From NCBI GenBank assembly GCA_944325195.1, contig CALUZB010000021.1, positions 1-64,000 on the forward strand: 64,000 nucleotides of DNA. The letters run 5' to 3'. Source of the DNA: an uncultured Desulfovibrionaceae bacterium (lineage in GTDB: Bacteria; Desulfobacterota; Desulfovibrionia; Desulfovibrionales; Desulfovibrionaceae). The position numbers were made by a program, and so were the translations under genes. This document shows positions 25,708 to 36,100 of the stretch, one piece after another. How positions within the stretch are numbered: the first letter of the stretch is position 1; each line of letters opens with the position of its first letter. A model generated the notes under the pieces. The model worked only from the letters and a program-made list of their open reading frames with translations, made no database searches and had not been told where the DNA came from.

Positions 25708-26817
25708 TTGAAGATTGTATTTTTATCAAATCATGCCTGGGGAACGCCGAATAAGGCGGGCTTTCACCAGCTTGCCTACGCGTTCTGGAAAATGGGTAAC
25801 GAGGTAACCTTCATTACTACCGGATTATCTTTATTTTCCGTTCTGCGTAAAGATGCCCGTCTGAAAACCGGGCGGCCCTTGCGCAAATTGTGGGAAGAGG
25901 GACCGGGGCTGTATTCTTTTCTGCATTTTACCCTTTTGCACCCCCATACCCTGATTATTCCTGTTCTGGATCGTCTGTCCGGGGGTATGGTAAGAAAATA
26001 CGCTGATTGTTCTTTGGGTCAGGCGGAGGCAAAGCTTAAGGAAGCGGAGCTGATTGTGTATGAAAGTTGCTCCGCAGTCTGTCTTTTACCCCGGATGAGG
26101 CAGATTGCCCCCCAGGCAAAACACATCTATCGCGCTTCAGATATTCTTTCCGCCATGCGTTCTCTGCATCCTGAAGTTAAACAGATTGAGCGGGAAATTA
26201 TCCCTCTTTTTGATCTGATCAGTGTGCCGAAAGAATCCATGATGAAATGCTTTGCCGGGCATCCCCGCGTCTTTACCCATGCCCACGGCATTGATACCGC
26301 CGCCTATGATGCCCAGACAGTTAACCCCTATCCGCCGGAGCCGGGGCGCAAACATTGTGTTTTTGTCGGCATGTCCCATCTTGATTACGAATTTCTGCAA
26401 ACAGCGGCCCGGGCCTTTCCGGAAGTTCTGTTTCATATAATCGGACCGCTTGCTCAAAACGCTCTCGGGGAAAATATCATTTATTATGGGCGCATGGAGT
26501 ATCACGACACACTGAAATATATCAAGTTTGCGGATGTGGGTCTGTATACCCGCATGGCCGATCCGGACCTGCTCAGTACCCTGGGCTGTTCACTGAAAAT
26601 GCAGCAATACCGCTACTGTCAGTTGCCTGTGGTTGTGTCGGATAAAATCGACACCCCGCCCCCTGATGATCAGTTTTTCCGCTATCAGTACGGCAACCCG
26701 GAGAGCATGAAGAGGGCATTGCAGGACGCCCTTGCGGCTAACCATAATCCCGCCTGGAAAGACGGGTGTCATGACTGGCAGAAAACAGCTTCCGCCATTC
26801 TGGATGATCTGCAATGA
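25708..26817 (+). CDS. Glycosyltransferase resembling GumK (GT70)
   Basis: The 369-aa protein resembles GumK, the xanthan glucuronosyltransferase of Xanthomonas, in size and pattern: a GT-B fold starting MKIVFLSNHAWGTPNKAGFH, a central IYRASDILSAMRSLHPEV, HAHGIDTAAYD at the domain junction, and a donor-site segment KMQQYRYCQLPVVVSDK. It would be membrane-associated on the cytoplasmic side and add one sugar, perhaps glucuronic acid or a diacetamido uronic acid, to a lipid-linked glycan. The start is a TTG with GGAAGGG upstream. A 159-nt gap separates it from wbpI; its stop overlaps the next start (ATGA). Confidence 0.75.
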   Translation: MKIVFLSNHAWGTPNKAGFHQLAYAFWKMGNEVTFITTGLSLFSVLRKDARLKTGRPLRKLWEEGPGLYSFLHFTLLHPHTLIIPVLDRLSGGMVRKYADCSLGQAEAKLKEAELIVYESCSAVCLLPRMRQIAPQAKHIYRASDILSAMRSLHPEVKQIEREIIPLFDLISVPKESMMKCFAGHPRVFTHAHGIDTAAYDAQTVNPYPPEPGRKHCVFVGMSHLDYEFLQTAARAFPEVLFHIIGPLAQNALGENIIYYGRMEYHDTLKYIKFADVGLYTRMADPDLLSTLGCSLKMQQYRYCQLPVVVSDKIDTPPPDDQFFRYQYGNPESMKRALQDALAANHNPAWKDGCHDWQKTASAILDDLQ

Positions 26818-28022
26818 ATATCCTGCATCTGTCCAGACATGGGGAGATGGACCGCCGCATCAGCGGTGAAATGAATTACCTCGCCCGGCAAGGACATCAG
26901 GTCTTTTTCCTTTCCACCCCGGTCAGCTTGGAAGGGGCGGGACTTAAACCGGAAATCCGTTGCCTGATGGAATATGCCCCCCGGCAACCTGGGCCCCCAG
27001 CGCAGGGTAGAAGTCTGAATGCCCGGATTCGCCGGGCTGTACTCACTCTGCCCGTCTCTCTGGCCTTGCCCTGCTATGCCTTTTTGATCGGACTTATGGA
27101 TCGCAGGCTTTATGCCCGGCTGGAGGCGCTGCGCAAAAGCGGAATGCCTGGAATAACGCCGGATTTTATTCATATTCATGACCTGCGTCTGGCGGAATAC
27201 GCCCTTTTTCTGAAACAGCGTTTCCCGGCGGTGAAGCTGATCTATGACTCTCACGAGCTAACCCCATTTCAGAACTCCAACCTGAAAGTCAGTCGCTATA
27301 TTCTGGAGAGAGAGCGATGGATTATCCACAGCATGGACGCCGTGATTACGGTGAATCAATCCATTGCCGGGCGGATGCGGGAACTGTATGGGCTGAACAG
27401 GGTCCATGTGCTTTACAACAGTGCCGAGCCGATCGCGGAGGAAGGCGGTCAGAAGATACAGGACTTATTTCATTGTCCAGAACTGCCCGCAAATACGGTT
27501 AAGGTGTTGTTTCAGGGCTCGCTTACGGAGAACCGCAATCTGGAAAATCTGGTACGGGCTTTCTCCCTGCTTCCAAAACAGTTTCACCTGTTCATTCTGG
27601 GTAACGGCCCGCTGAAAAAGGAACTACGAGCACTTGCGGGGAGCAATGTGCATTTCGCGGACAGCGTGAAGCAAGCGGCATTACTGCCCATGACCAGACA
27701 GGCGGACTTCGGAATCATTCCCTACCTGGGTGATGCCTGCGAAAACAACTGCCTCTGCACGCCGAACAAATTTTTTGAGTTTCTGGAAGCAAGGCTGCCG
27801 ATCTGTTCTTCCCGGCTGCTTGAGCTGAACCGGATTCTGGAGCTTTATCAGAACGGGGCCTGTTTTACCATGCGTTCGCCGGAGGAAATCGCCGTGGCCA
27901 TAATGGAAATGCAGAAACGCATTGAGCGGGGAGAATTCACCAAAAGCGCTCTGGAGGCCGCCGCCCGGGATTATTCCTTTGAGCGTCAGATCCGGGTTCT
28001 GGACGAGGTATATCAGATCTGA
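26814..28022 (+). CDS. GT4-family glycosyltransferase
   Basis: This 402-aa retaining glycosyltransferase (GT-B fold) is predicted to extend the surface glycan in the cytoplasm. Seen motifs: the N-terminal MNILHLSRHGEMDRRISGEM, the acceptor-domain IYDSHELTPFQNSN, KVLFQGSLTENRNLENLV at the start of the donor domain, and the nucleotide-sugar site GIIPYLGD...CTPNKFFEFLEAR. It resembles the GT half of the fusion protein at 30.6-33.2 kb, suggesting duplication. It overlaps its upstream neighbour by ATGA and its stop overlaps the wzm start by one base, so translation is coupled. The sugar transferred is unknown. Confidence 0.87.
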   Translation: MNILHLSRHGEMDRRISGEMNYLARQGHQVFFLSTPVSLEGAGLKPEIRCLMEYAPRQPGPPAQGRSLNARIRRAVLTLPVSLALPCYAFLIGLMDRRLYARLEALRKSGMPGITPDFIHIHDLRLAEYALFLKQRFPAVKLIYDSHELTPFQNSNLKVSRYILERERWIIHSMDAVITVNQSIAGRMRELYGLNRVHVLYNSAEPIAEEGGQKIQDLFHCPELPANTVKVLFQGSLTENRNLENLVRAFSLLPKQFHLFILGNGPLKKELRALAGSNVHFADSVKQAALLPMTRQADFGIIPYLGDACENNCLCTPNKFFEFLEARLPICSSRLLELNRILELYQNGACFTMRSPEEIAVAIMEMQKRIERGEFTKSALEAAARDYSFERQIRVLDEVYQI

Positions 28023-28816
28023 TGAAATTCTTTACCGAACCCTTTTCTTTATTCTGGCGTTATCGCTACCTGCTGCGCCGCACAACGGTTTCAGATATTA
28101 AAGGCCGTTATGCCGGCACTTGCATGGGTATGGCCTGGCTGACCGTTTATCCACTCCTCTTCCTGGCCCTCTACGCGGTAGTGTATGTGGCCATTTTCAA
28201 GGTGCGTTTTAATGAGCTGCATTCCTTTGACTATGTGCTGCTGATCTTTGCCGGCTTGATTCCCTTCCTGAACTTCACTGACACGCTGGGCCAGGGCGTA
28301 ACTTCCGTCATCGCCAACAGCACCCTGATCAAGAATACCCTCTTCCCGGTTGAGCTGATTCCAGTTAAAGCGGTGCTTTCCTCTCTCCCGACTCTGCTGA
28401 TCAGCCTGTTTCTCCTCGAGGGGGCGCTACTATATACCGGTCAGGCTTCCATGTTTAATTTCCTGGTTCTACCGCTGATCCTGCTCCAGATTTTTTTCTG
28501 CTTCGGACTTATCTGGCTGCTTTCCGCGCTCAATGTATTTATTAAGGATATCGGGCAGATCATCCCGGTAATTTCCCTGTTTCTGATGTTGATCTCTCCC
28601 ATTGCTTACACCGTTGATATGGTTCCCCCGGATCTGATGCCCTTCATGTATTTCAACCCGCTGTTTTATCTGATCTCCCTTTATCGGGTTGTGCTTCTGG
28701 GCGGAGTTTTCCCCTGGCAGGAATTCTGGATCTTTCTCGGTATAACCATTGGACTGTTTTACCTTGGCTTTTTTGTCTTTAAGAGCCTGAAAGGACTGTT
28801 TTCCGATGAATGCTGA
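28022..28816 (+). CDS. wzm: Polysaccharide ABC exporter permease (Wzm)
   Basis: Wzm is the inner-membrane channel that, with the Wzt ATPase, exports a finished lipid-linked O-antigen or capsule chain to the periplasm. The 264-aa product has six hydrophobic helices and the family start RRTTVSDIKGRYAGTCMGMAW, an amphipathic interface helix, and LKNTLFPVELIPV-like sequence (IKNTLFPVELIPVKAVLSSL). It overlaps the preceding glycosyltransferase gene by one base and the following wzt by 11. Absence of wzx and wzy in the locus fits an ABC-dependent pathway. Confidence 0.93.
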   Translation: MKFFTEPFSLFWRYRYLLRRTTVSDIKGRYAGTCMGMAWLTVYPLLFLALYAVVYVAIFKVRFNELHSFDYVLLIFAGLIPFLNFTDTLGQGVTSVIANSTLIKNTLFPVELIPVKAVLSSLPTLLISLFLLEGALLYTGQASMFNFLVLPLILLQIFFCFGLIWLLSALNVFIKDIGQIIPVISLFLMLISPIAYTVDMVPPDLMPFMYFNPLFYLISLYRVVLLGGVFPWQEFWIFLGITIGLFYLGFFVFKSLKGLFSDEC

Positions 28817-30593
28817 CTCTGCTTCCATTGCTGTACAGACTTCCAACCTGGGAAAAATGTATAAGCTCTATAATTCCCGGCGGGAAAAAATTCTGGACTC
28901 CCTGGGCCTGAACCGGCTCTGTTTCTGGCAAAAAAAGCAGTATCAGGAATTCTGGGCCCTGCGGGGAATTAACCTGAGCATACGGAAAGGAGAACGTGTC
29001 GGGATTATCGGCCATAATGGCGCGGGCAAAAGTACCTTGCTGAAAACGCTGATCGGCTCCCAGCTCCCGACAGAAGGAACCATGCGGCTTGATGGTCGGA
29101 TTCAGGCGTTAATGCAGCTTGGCATCGGCTTTCACCCCGATTTTTCCGGACGTGAAAATATCCGCGCCTCGCTTGGTTATAATAATCTATCCACCCGGGA
29201 AATCGCCGTCTGTGAAGAAGAAATCATTGATTTTACTGAACTGGAAGATTTTATCGATCAGCCGGTCAAAAATTATTCAGCAGGCATGTATGCCCGTCTG
29301 GCCTTTGCCACCGCTACGGCCATTAAGCCGGAAATCCTGATTATCGATGAGGTGCTGGGGGCGGGAGACGCTTACTTCGCGGGAAAATGCGTTGAGCGGA
29401 TGAAACATCTGTCCATTGAAAGCGGGGCCACTGTGCTTTTTGTCAGTCACGATCTGGCCAGTGTTCAGAATATGTGTGAACGCTGTATCTGGATAGACCG
29501 CGGCTTGCTGCGCGCCGACGGCCCAGCCCTGGACGTGATTAAAGCCTATTCTGCCCATGTGCGGGAACGGGAAGAACTGCGCCTGAAAATCCGTAATGAA
29601 AAGAGACTGGAAACCCGCAAATCCGTTGATGTGGATTATTCCGTTTGCTGGAACTTCCGACTCAGCGTTGCAGAGGGGGCGGCAATCAGCTTTCCGATGC
29701 GGAAACTTTCCTTCTATTATCGGGGGGACCTATTAGCCGAACTATCTCCGGGGATGCCGCAGGACCTCGACTCTTCTCAGGCAGCCTTCCTTTACCTGAA
29801 TAAAAACAGCAAAGGCTGGAGCGCTATTCTGGGCGACGGTCCCGCGAGCTGGCATCGCCGCGTTGATTTGTCCGCAAGCCGAAACGCGATGGGGGCGTTT
29901 ATCGTCCAAGCTGATTACAGGCCTGAGGAACTTTCCGTAAGCCTGGAATATCTGGATACAGCTGTTGGGGAAGCCTTGTTTGAATATTACAACCCGACTG
30001 AAGACTGCTATCACCTCGCGCATACGCTGAAACTTTCCGGAAGCGAGCAGATGGTCAGAGCAACTTTTACTTTAAAAGCAAAGGAAACAGAGCAAGCTGG
30101 TCAGTCAAAAGCCCCTGTTTCCCAAAAAGCGGACGATGAATACGGAAGTGGGGAATGCCGCATTAAAAAGGTGCGTTTCCATTCCGGCGGCAAAGATGTT
30201 TTCACCCTTGAGATGAAGTCCGCTGTAGAGATCATTTTTGAATATGAGACGCGGGTTCAGCTTACAAACCCGATCTTCGTGTTCGCGGCCTATTTGCCCT
30301 CCGGGCAGGTCGCCATGCAAATCTGGCGGGAACTTAAAGAGCTGAACGGAACAGGGCTTCTGGAAGCAGGAAGGGGGAGTTTTCATTTTAAACTTGCCCC
30401 CCTGCGGCTTGGGGCCGGCTATTATATCGCTTCAGCGGCAATTTTTAAACGCTATCCGAAAAATGGCGTTGAGCCGGAGGCATACCATCTGCTTGATCGC
30501 AAAATTGAGTTTCAGGTTATATCCCAAGAAAAAGAACCGATTTTTTCCGGAGTTTGCGTTCAGGAACATACCGACGCGCTGATCCCTTTGTAA
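28806..30593 (+). CDS. wzt: Polysaccharide ABC exporter ATPase with extended C-terminus (Wzt)
   Basis: Wzt powers export through Wzm and, by its C-terminal domain, may recognise the finished polymer end. Walker A GHNGAGKST is at residues 69-77, the signature is NYSAGMYARLAFA, Walker B is ILIIDEVLG and the switch His is in FVSHDL. At 595 aa it is some 150 longer than common Wzt proteins. The normal Ig-like carbohydrate-binding domain appears to be the last 150 residues (IKKVRFHSGGKDVFTLEMKS to AAIFKRYP). The additional beta-rich stretch at about 265-430 (ISFPMRKLSFYYRGDLLAEL, SLEYLDTAVGEALFEYYNPT) lies between it and the ATPase. This suggests a second sugar-recognition module. Confidence 0.93.
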   Translation: MNADSASIAVQTSNLGKMYKLYNSRREKILDSLGLNRLCFWQKKQYQEFWALRGINLSIRKGERVGIIGHNGAGKSTLLKTLIGSQLPTEGTMRLDGRIQALMQLGIGFHPDFSGRENIRASLGYNNLSTREIAVCEEEIIDFTELEDFIDQPVKNYSAGMYARLAFATATAIKPEILIIDEVLGAGDAYFAGKCVERMKHLSIESGATVLFVSHDLASVQNMCERCIWIDRGLLRADGPALDVIKAYSAHVREREELRLKIRNEKRLETRKSVDVDYSVCWNFRLSVAEGAAISFPMRKLSFYYRGDLLAELSPGMPQDLDSSQAAFLYLNKNSKGWSAILGDGPASWHRRVDLSASRNAMGAFIVQADYRPEELSVSLEYLDTAVGEALFEYYNPTEDCYHLAHTLKLSGSEQMVRATFTLKAKETEQAGQSKAPVSQKADDEYGSGECRIKKVRFHSGGKDVFTLEMKSAVEIIFEYETRVQLTNPIFVFAAYLPSGQVAMQIWRELKELNGTGLLEAGRGSFHFKLAPLRLGAGYYIASAAIFKRYPKNGVEPEAYHLLDRKIEFQVISQEKEPIFSGVCVQEHTDALIPL

Positions 30594-30648
30594 AAGAACT
30601 TATCTCTCGCCACCGTTTATAAATTAACCCAAATCATACAGAGCAGAC

Positions 30649-33177
30649 ATGAACTATAAAGAAGGACAAAACTATTATAATCAGCCCGCGCTCTGGGCTG
30701 ATGTCGCTGAATATCAGAAAAATGTTCTGAACGACATCCTTCACTTTATTCCGGATGACGTAACGTCCATTCTGGATGTGGGTTGCGGCAACGGTTTTGT
30801 GATTAACGCCCTTGCCGGGAATTATGCCTGCGCCGGGGTGGATATCAGCCGCACGGCACTGGAGAGCGTGCGGGTTGAAAAGAAGTTGGGTACGGCGGAC
30901 GCGATCCCCTTCCCGGACGCGTCTTTTGACCTGCTGATGATTAATGACGTTCTGGAACACCTGCCGGATGCAACGCTGCGAAAGGCGCTCGCTGAGTTGC
31001 AGCGGGTATCCGGAAAATATATTCTGGTCACAGTTCCTTTTCTGGAAAACCTGCGGGCCGGGATGACCTGCTGTGCCCATTGCGGCACAGTTTACCACAT
31101 TACCCGGCATGTCCGCTCCTTTGGGGTAAAAGAGTTACTCGGTCTGTTCGGTGAGGCGCTTCCGCCGGAACGCCTGATCTATTCCGGGTCTGAGCATGAC
31201 ATTCGCGATCTTTATCAATATGAAATCCGGGCTAAACTCCATCTGCACACGTCCTGGGATAAAGCCGCCTGCCCGGTCTGCGGGGAAAAGGCTTCTGTTA
31301 ACCCCTCCGCTACCCTCGACACAACCCCATATTATACGGGGATCGCGGAACTGGCAAAAGACCCGCTTTTTCTGCCGCCGCTGCGGAATGAGTGCATTGC
31401 CCTGTTCAGAAAGGAAGGACGCCCTGCCGATTTACCGGACAGCGCAATCACGCTCGTTGTTGATGGGCAGAAAACAAAGGCCCACTTCGCCCTGGAAAAC
31501 GGAAACAGCTTTCTCCTTACCGGAGCAAACGGGGAATATTGCTATCTGGAATTTACAGCCAATGGAGTAATCCATACTTACCCCCGCCCAACTCCCCTGC
31601 CTGGTCGCGGCTTCAGAATCCCGGCCTGGTTTAATAACGCCATCACGGGCTATGACTCCAAAGTGCTCCATGAAGCTATCCTGGATCAATATCTGCTGCT
31701 GCGTCATAGCCTGACAGAAACTGAAAATACCCGGATGCAGGGGAAGTTTTTAAATTTAACGGAAGAACTGCAAGAGCAGAAGGAATACCTTGCTCCGATT
31801 ATAAATAACTTTAAACGTTCCTGGCCCGGCTGGCGCAACGATATTGAAAATCTGGCCGCGCCCAATCTCAAAGGCCGACCGGCTGATGACGGGAAACCAC
31901 ATTTCCTGGTAATCACGCACGATCAAAAGCTGGACCGGCGCATTGTGCAGCAAGTCGAGACCCTGATCCGTGTCGGGTGGAGCGGGGTTGTTGTTGCCCT
32001 TTCTTTTGATTCAGAAGACCATCTGGAAGAAAAAACAGGCTATTTTATTCACAGAGTGGGCCAGAAACACATTGTTCCGGACTGCAGATGTTACTGGCTC
32101 TATCAGCGTGGGTTATATCTAAGCCGGCGCTGGTTTAAGTTCCTGCCGCAGTCAATTTCCGCTACACTGTGCAACCTGGCTTACCACGCGCTCTGCCGCC
32201 TGCATTATCGCTGCCCCAGCATCAAGTACCCTCTGCCCTTTAATCTGGCCTTTTTCTTAGCGGGCCGGAATTACCCGGCGGAGCTGATTATTGCGGAGGA
32301 TCTGCCGGCCCTGAAAGCCGCCGCTCTGTTAAAGCGGCAGTGGGGCTGCCGTCTGCTTTTTGATTCGCATGAGTTTTATCCGGAACAGCGTATTTTCAGC
32401 TCCACCCAGAAACGTATCATGCACCAGATCACCAGGAATTACATCCATGATTGCGATCAGGTCAGCACCGTCAGCCACGGCATTGCCGCCCTGTTTCAAC
32501 AATATTACGACATCAAAAAACCGATAGTGTTGCATAACGTAACCAAGGTGGAGAATATCGAGCGGGGACATAAATTCCACCAACTTCTGAATCTGGACGC
32601 CGGCCGGAAAGTAATCCTCTATCAGGGCGGTATTATCCCGGACCGTAATATTGAAAACCTGCTGGCCGGGTTTGTCAGACTCAACCCGGTAAACACGCAT
32701 CTGGTCTTTTTAGGCCCAACTGCCCCAAAGTTTCAGGAAGAACTTAAACAGATGGCCGGGGCCCTGCTCAACCGCAAAGTACATTTTCTGGAAGAGGTTC
32801 CGCAGGCGGAGCTGCTTGGCTATACAGCCTCCGCGGATTTCGGGGTGATCCCCTATCGGGTAATCGACCTGAACACTAAATTCTGTATGCCGAATAAATT
32901 CTTTGAATTTATTCAGGCCGGGCTGCCCATTCTCTCCAATGAGCTGATTGAGGTGGAAAAGATCCTCCGGCAAATCGGCGGGGGCGGAATGATCGCCAAT
33001 CTGAACTCACCGAAACAGGTAGCGGAGGCTCTGCGTAACATGCTGTCCAGAGATCTTGAACAGGATCACCGTATTCTCTGCCAGGCCAGAGCCCTGCTCA
33101 GTTGGGACCATGAAGCAAAACATTTTCTAGAGCTTATCCGGAAAATAACCCCCGAAAATAACTCTGATGGGAAATAG
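30649..33177 (+). CDS. Fusion of SAM-dependent methyltransferase and GT4 glycosyltransferase
   Basis: The 842-aa product joins two enzymes. Residues 1-200 are a class I methyltransferase with motif I ILDVGCGNGF and LLMINDVLEHLPDA, followed by Cys pairs (CCAHCGTVYH, CPVCGEK) that may bind zinc. Residues about 230-340 look beta-rich, 345-390 may be a coiled coil (MQGKFLNLTEELQEQKEYLA), and about 405-842 are a GT4 glycosyltransferase with FDSHEFYPEQ, ILYQGGIIPDRNIENLLAGF and the donor site CMPNKFFEFIQAG. Methylation together with transfer fits addition or capping of a methylated sugar, which in other ABC-dependent O-antigens sets chain length. The sugar and position are unknown. The next gene starts 3 nt later. 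Confidence 0.88.
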   Translation: MNYKEGQNYYNQPALWADVAEYQKNVLNDILHFIPDDVTSILDVGCGNGFVINALAGNYACAGVDISRTALESVRVEKKLGTADAIPFPDASFDLLMINDVLEHLPDATLRKALAELQRVSGKYILVTVPFLENLRAGMTCCAHCGTVYHITRHVRSFGVKELLGLFGEALPPERLIYSGSEHDIRDLYQYEIRAKLHLHTSWDKAACPVCGEKASVNPSATLDTTPYYTGIAELAKDPLFLPPLRNECIALFRKEGRPADLPDSAITLVVDGQKTKAHFALENGNSFLLTGANGEYCYLEFTANGVIHTYPRPTPLPGRGFRIPAWFNNAITGYDSKVLHEAILDQYLLLRHSLTETENTRMQGKFLNLTEELQEQKEYLAPIINNFKRSWPGWRNDIENLAAPNLKGRPADDGKPHFLVITHDQKLDRRIVQQVETLIRVGWSGVVVALSFDSEDHLEEKTGYFIHRVGQKHIVPDCRCYWLYQRGLYLSRRWFKFLPQSISATLCNLAYHALCRLHYRCPSIKYPLPFNLAFFLAGRNYPAELIIAEDLPALKAAALLKRQWGCRLLFDSHEFYPEQRIFSSTQKRIMHQITRNYIHDCDQVSTVSHGIAALFQQYYDIKKPIVLHNVTKVENIERGHKFHQLLNLDAGRKVILYQGGIIPDRNIENLLAGFVRLNPVNTHLVFLGPTAPKFQEELKQMAGALLNRKVHFLEEVPQAELLGYTASADFGVIPYRVIDLNTKFCMPNKFFEFIQAGLPILSNELIEVEKILRQIGGGGMIANLNSPKQVAEALRNMLSRDLEQDHRILCQARALLSWDHEAKHFLELIRKITPENNSDGK

Positions 33178-33180
33178 GTT

Positions 33181-36100
33181 ATGAGAATAAGAAATAAAGT
33201 TTTTCTGTATGTTGCCATGCTTTTTTTGTTTACCGCAAGCTCTGAACCGCTATTCGCGCTTCCAGCGCAAACTGACGTGCAGAACGCAATTCATCATGTT
33301 GATGAAAAAGGTATCCCCGTTATGGAAATCAAGAAAGTGGGAAAAACCTGTCACCCGGCAATGATCGCCATATATGCCCTGGCCTATGCCGGGACAGAGG
33401 ATTATTATAATTTAGAAATCAAACCGGACTCGGAAAAACTGCGTAATACCTGCGATTGGCTGACCACAATGCTCAAACCCGCTCCCGGTGGGTTCTCCGT
33501 CTGGTATTACAATTTTGATTCCACCTATAATGACGTTACAATCAAGGCGCCCTGGTTCAGCGCGTTCGGTCAGGCCGTGGGAATTGAAGCACTTTGCGCG
33601 GGCTATGAACAACTTAAGGAGCAAAAATATCTGGATGCCGCCAAACAGGCAGCGCAAGCCCTGCTGACTCCACTGGACAAAGGCGGCCTGCTCTTTACCC
33701 GTGACGGGCATTATTTCTTTGAGGAAATCCCGTCTTCAACGGAAAATCCTTCCCATATTCTGAACGGGCATATGCGGGCCATGCTCGCGCTGAATAAGCT
33801 GTACACTCTGACCAAAGAAGCCGCTTATCTGGAAGCGTTTCAGAGCGGCGCGGCCTCTCTGAAACGCCTGCTTCCTCTTTATGATACCGGCTATGCCCTG
33901 CGCTATGACCTGAACCCCAAAAAAGAAGAGCTGCTCTTCCGGTTTAATGACCCTTATAATCTGCTGCTTCCGCCCCTGCCCATTGCGGCTATCCGCCTTT
34001 ATGACCCGGAAAGCAAAAAGGAAGTGCGGCTGGATGTGGGAGCCGGACAGGACGCAACCGGAAAACTGCGCATTGCCGGTAACGACTGGGGGCAGGCTGT
34101 GGAAAAGGAAAAAAGCTTCCGTCCATTACTGGAACGGGAGAATCTGCCCAATCCCCTGACCGCCGCGGACTTCGGCATGGATGCGCCCGGCACCTACTTT
34201 TATCTGCATCTGCCTTCAGACTGGGCGGACAATACCCGCGCAACTCCTCTCGAACTGATCGTGGAATATCAGGATATCTGTCAGGGGAATATGGTGGTGG
34301 AAATGCGCTCCATGGCCCCCGGCCCGGCCTTCCGCCCATTGCGCGACGGTGACCTGCTCCTCACCGGCAACGGGGAATGGCGGGAATGGCGCGTTCCCCT
34401 GCGCCCCTCCGATCTCGGCTTCTGGTGCGGAGAACTTTACGCGGAAAAACACCTGCTTTATCTGGACGCTCTCAGCCTTCTTGAACCGGATTTCGCTCCT
34501 TGGGCCGAAAAAGCCCGCGGCTACTTCAACCTGGCCGCCAATCAGAAAACAGAGAACTATGTTACACCGCAAAAGCAGATATTGCCGACACAGACGCCTG
34601 TATTACCCTATCTTGATACAGATGATGCCGGAGTAATCATGCAAGGTTATCCGGACGAAAATTCACGTTTTATAAATGGATTGTGGGATCCGGATTCATC
34701 TAAGGGGGTTTTGCGCTACCAACCTTTTTTGATTGCGCAGCAGGCCCTTGGATATGATTTCGTAAAAATGTTGAACATGTATGTGAAGCCGGATGACGCC
34801 TATCCCTGGTTTCAGAAACACGCCGTTATAAAAAACGGGGCCGCGATCTGGAATTTTGAGTTCGATAATGCCTATAATGACATTGTCACAAAGGCCCCCT
34901 GGACCAGCTCCTTTTCCCATATTTATATTCTGAAAGCCTTAAAAAAAGCCCTGGATGAAAAGAAGAAACTTCCCGGCGTCAGCTTGCCAGAGCTTTATAA
35001 TCAGGCCCTGAACGCGCTCCAACTCCCCCTGGCGGAGGGCGGCTTTGTTTCCGGAAGTGGTTACGGCATCTTTCTGGAAGAAGTTCCCAATGCCACCCAT
35101 GTGCTGAACGCGCACCTGGCCACTGCGGCGGAACTGGCCAAACACCCGCAGGCCGAAGCGGTCCGCGCTGAAACGCTTAATACCTTGCGGAACACCCTTT
35201 TTCTGTTTGATGCCGGCTACTGGCTGCGCTATGACCAGAACCCGAAAAAGGAATTTCTGCTGCAAATCGACTGGCTTTCCGGCGAACGTTCGCCCCTGTT
35301 CGCCTCATTTACCCTTGAAGACCCGCAGCATGAGGCGGCGGTCAGACTTACGCCGGATAATGAGCTTGCGGAAAACGCCTGGGTCGGCATATCCGGCGCG
35401 GAATGGGAACTGGAGGGTGATTTCTGGGCCTTCAGCAACGGATACGCCAAGCATCCGAACCCTCTGCCCGGCGGCTCCCGGCATAATGCCTACCTTAAGC
35501 TTGCCCTGCCGGTCTGGGCCGTCTCTGAATGGTTTGATTTTCCCGAACTCGTGTTGCGCGTGCGCTACAAGGACGTGGCCGCGGGACGCTTTGCTCTCAA
35601 AACTCAAGCGATCCACAACGGTAATGAACTGCAGTTTATCCATTTACGCAACGGCGTTCTGGAGTGTGTGGGCGATGGACAGTGGAAAGAAGCCGCCTTC
35701 CGGGTTCGCCCTCAGGATCTGGGCTGGTTTGTGGGGCCGGATTATCAGAAATATGTGGTGGAGCAACTGGAAAGCCTGGGGCAGAACGATTGGTTTTTCC
35801 GCCAATATGCCCAGCGCCATAAATTCTTTCTGAACCGGCATCTCCTGAATACGGCGGCAAAGCCGGGAAATTTCCAGCCCGTGCCGCTTAAGAAGAGCCT
35901 GAACTCCGCAACCGAAGCCGCGCGAACGCCAATCACAGTTAAGGCCGTTGCTTCCGGTGAGACTTATCCCGGCTTTGGGGTGGAAAACGCCCTGGACGGC
36001 AATCCTGACAACGATTATACCGCATTTTATGAACAATCCCGGCAGTCGTTTACGGCAGAGCTGAACCCGGCGGTAAAAAATTTAGGGGGAACACTGACTT

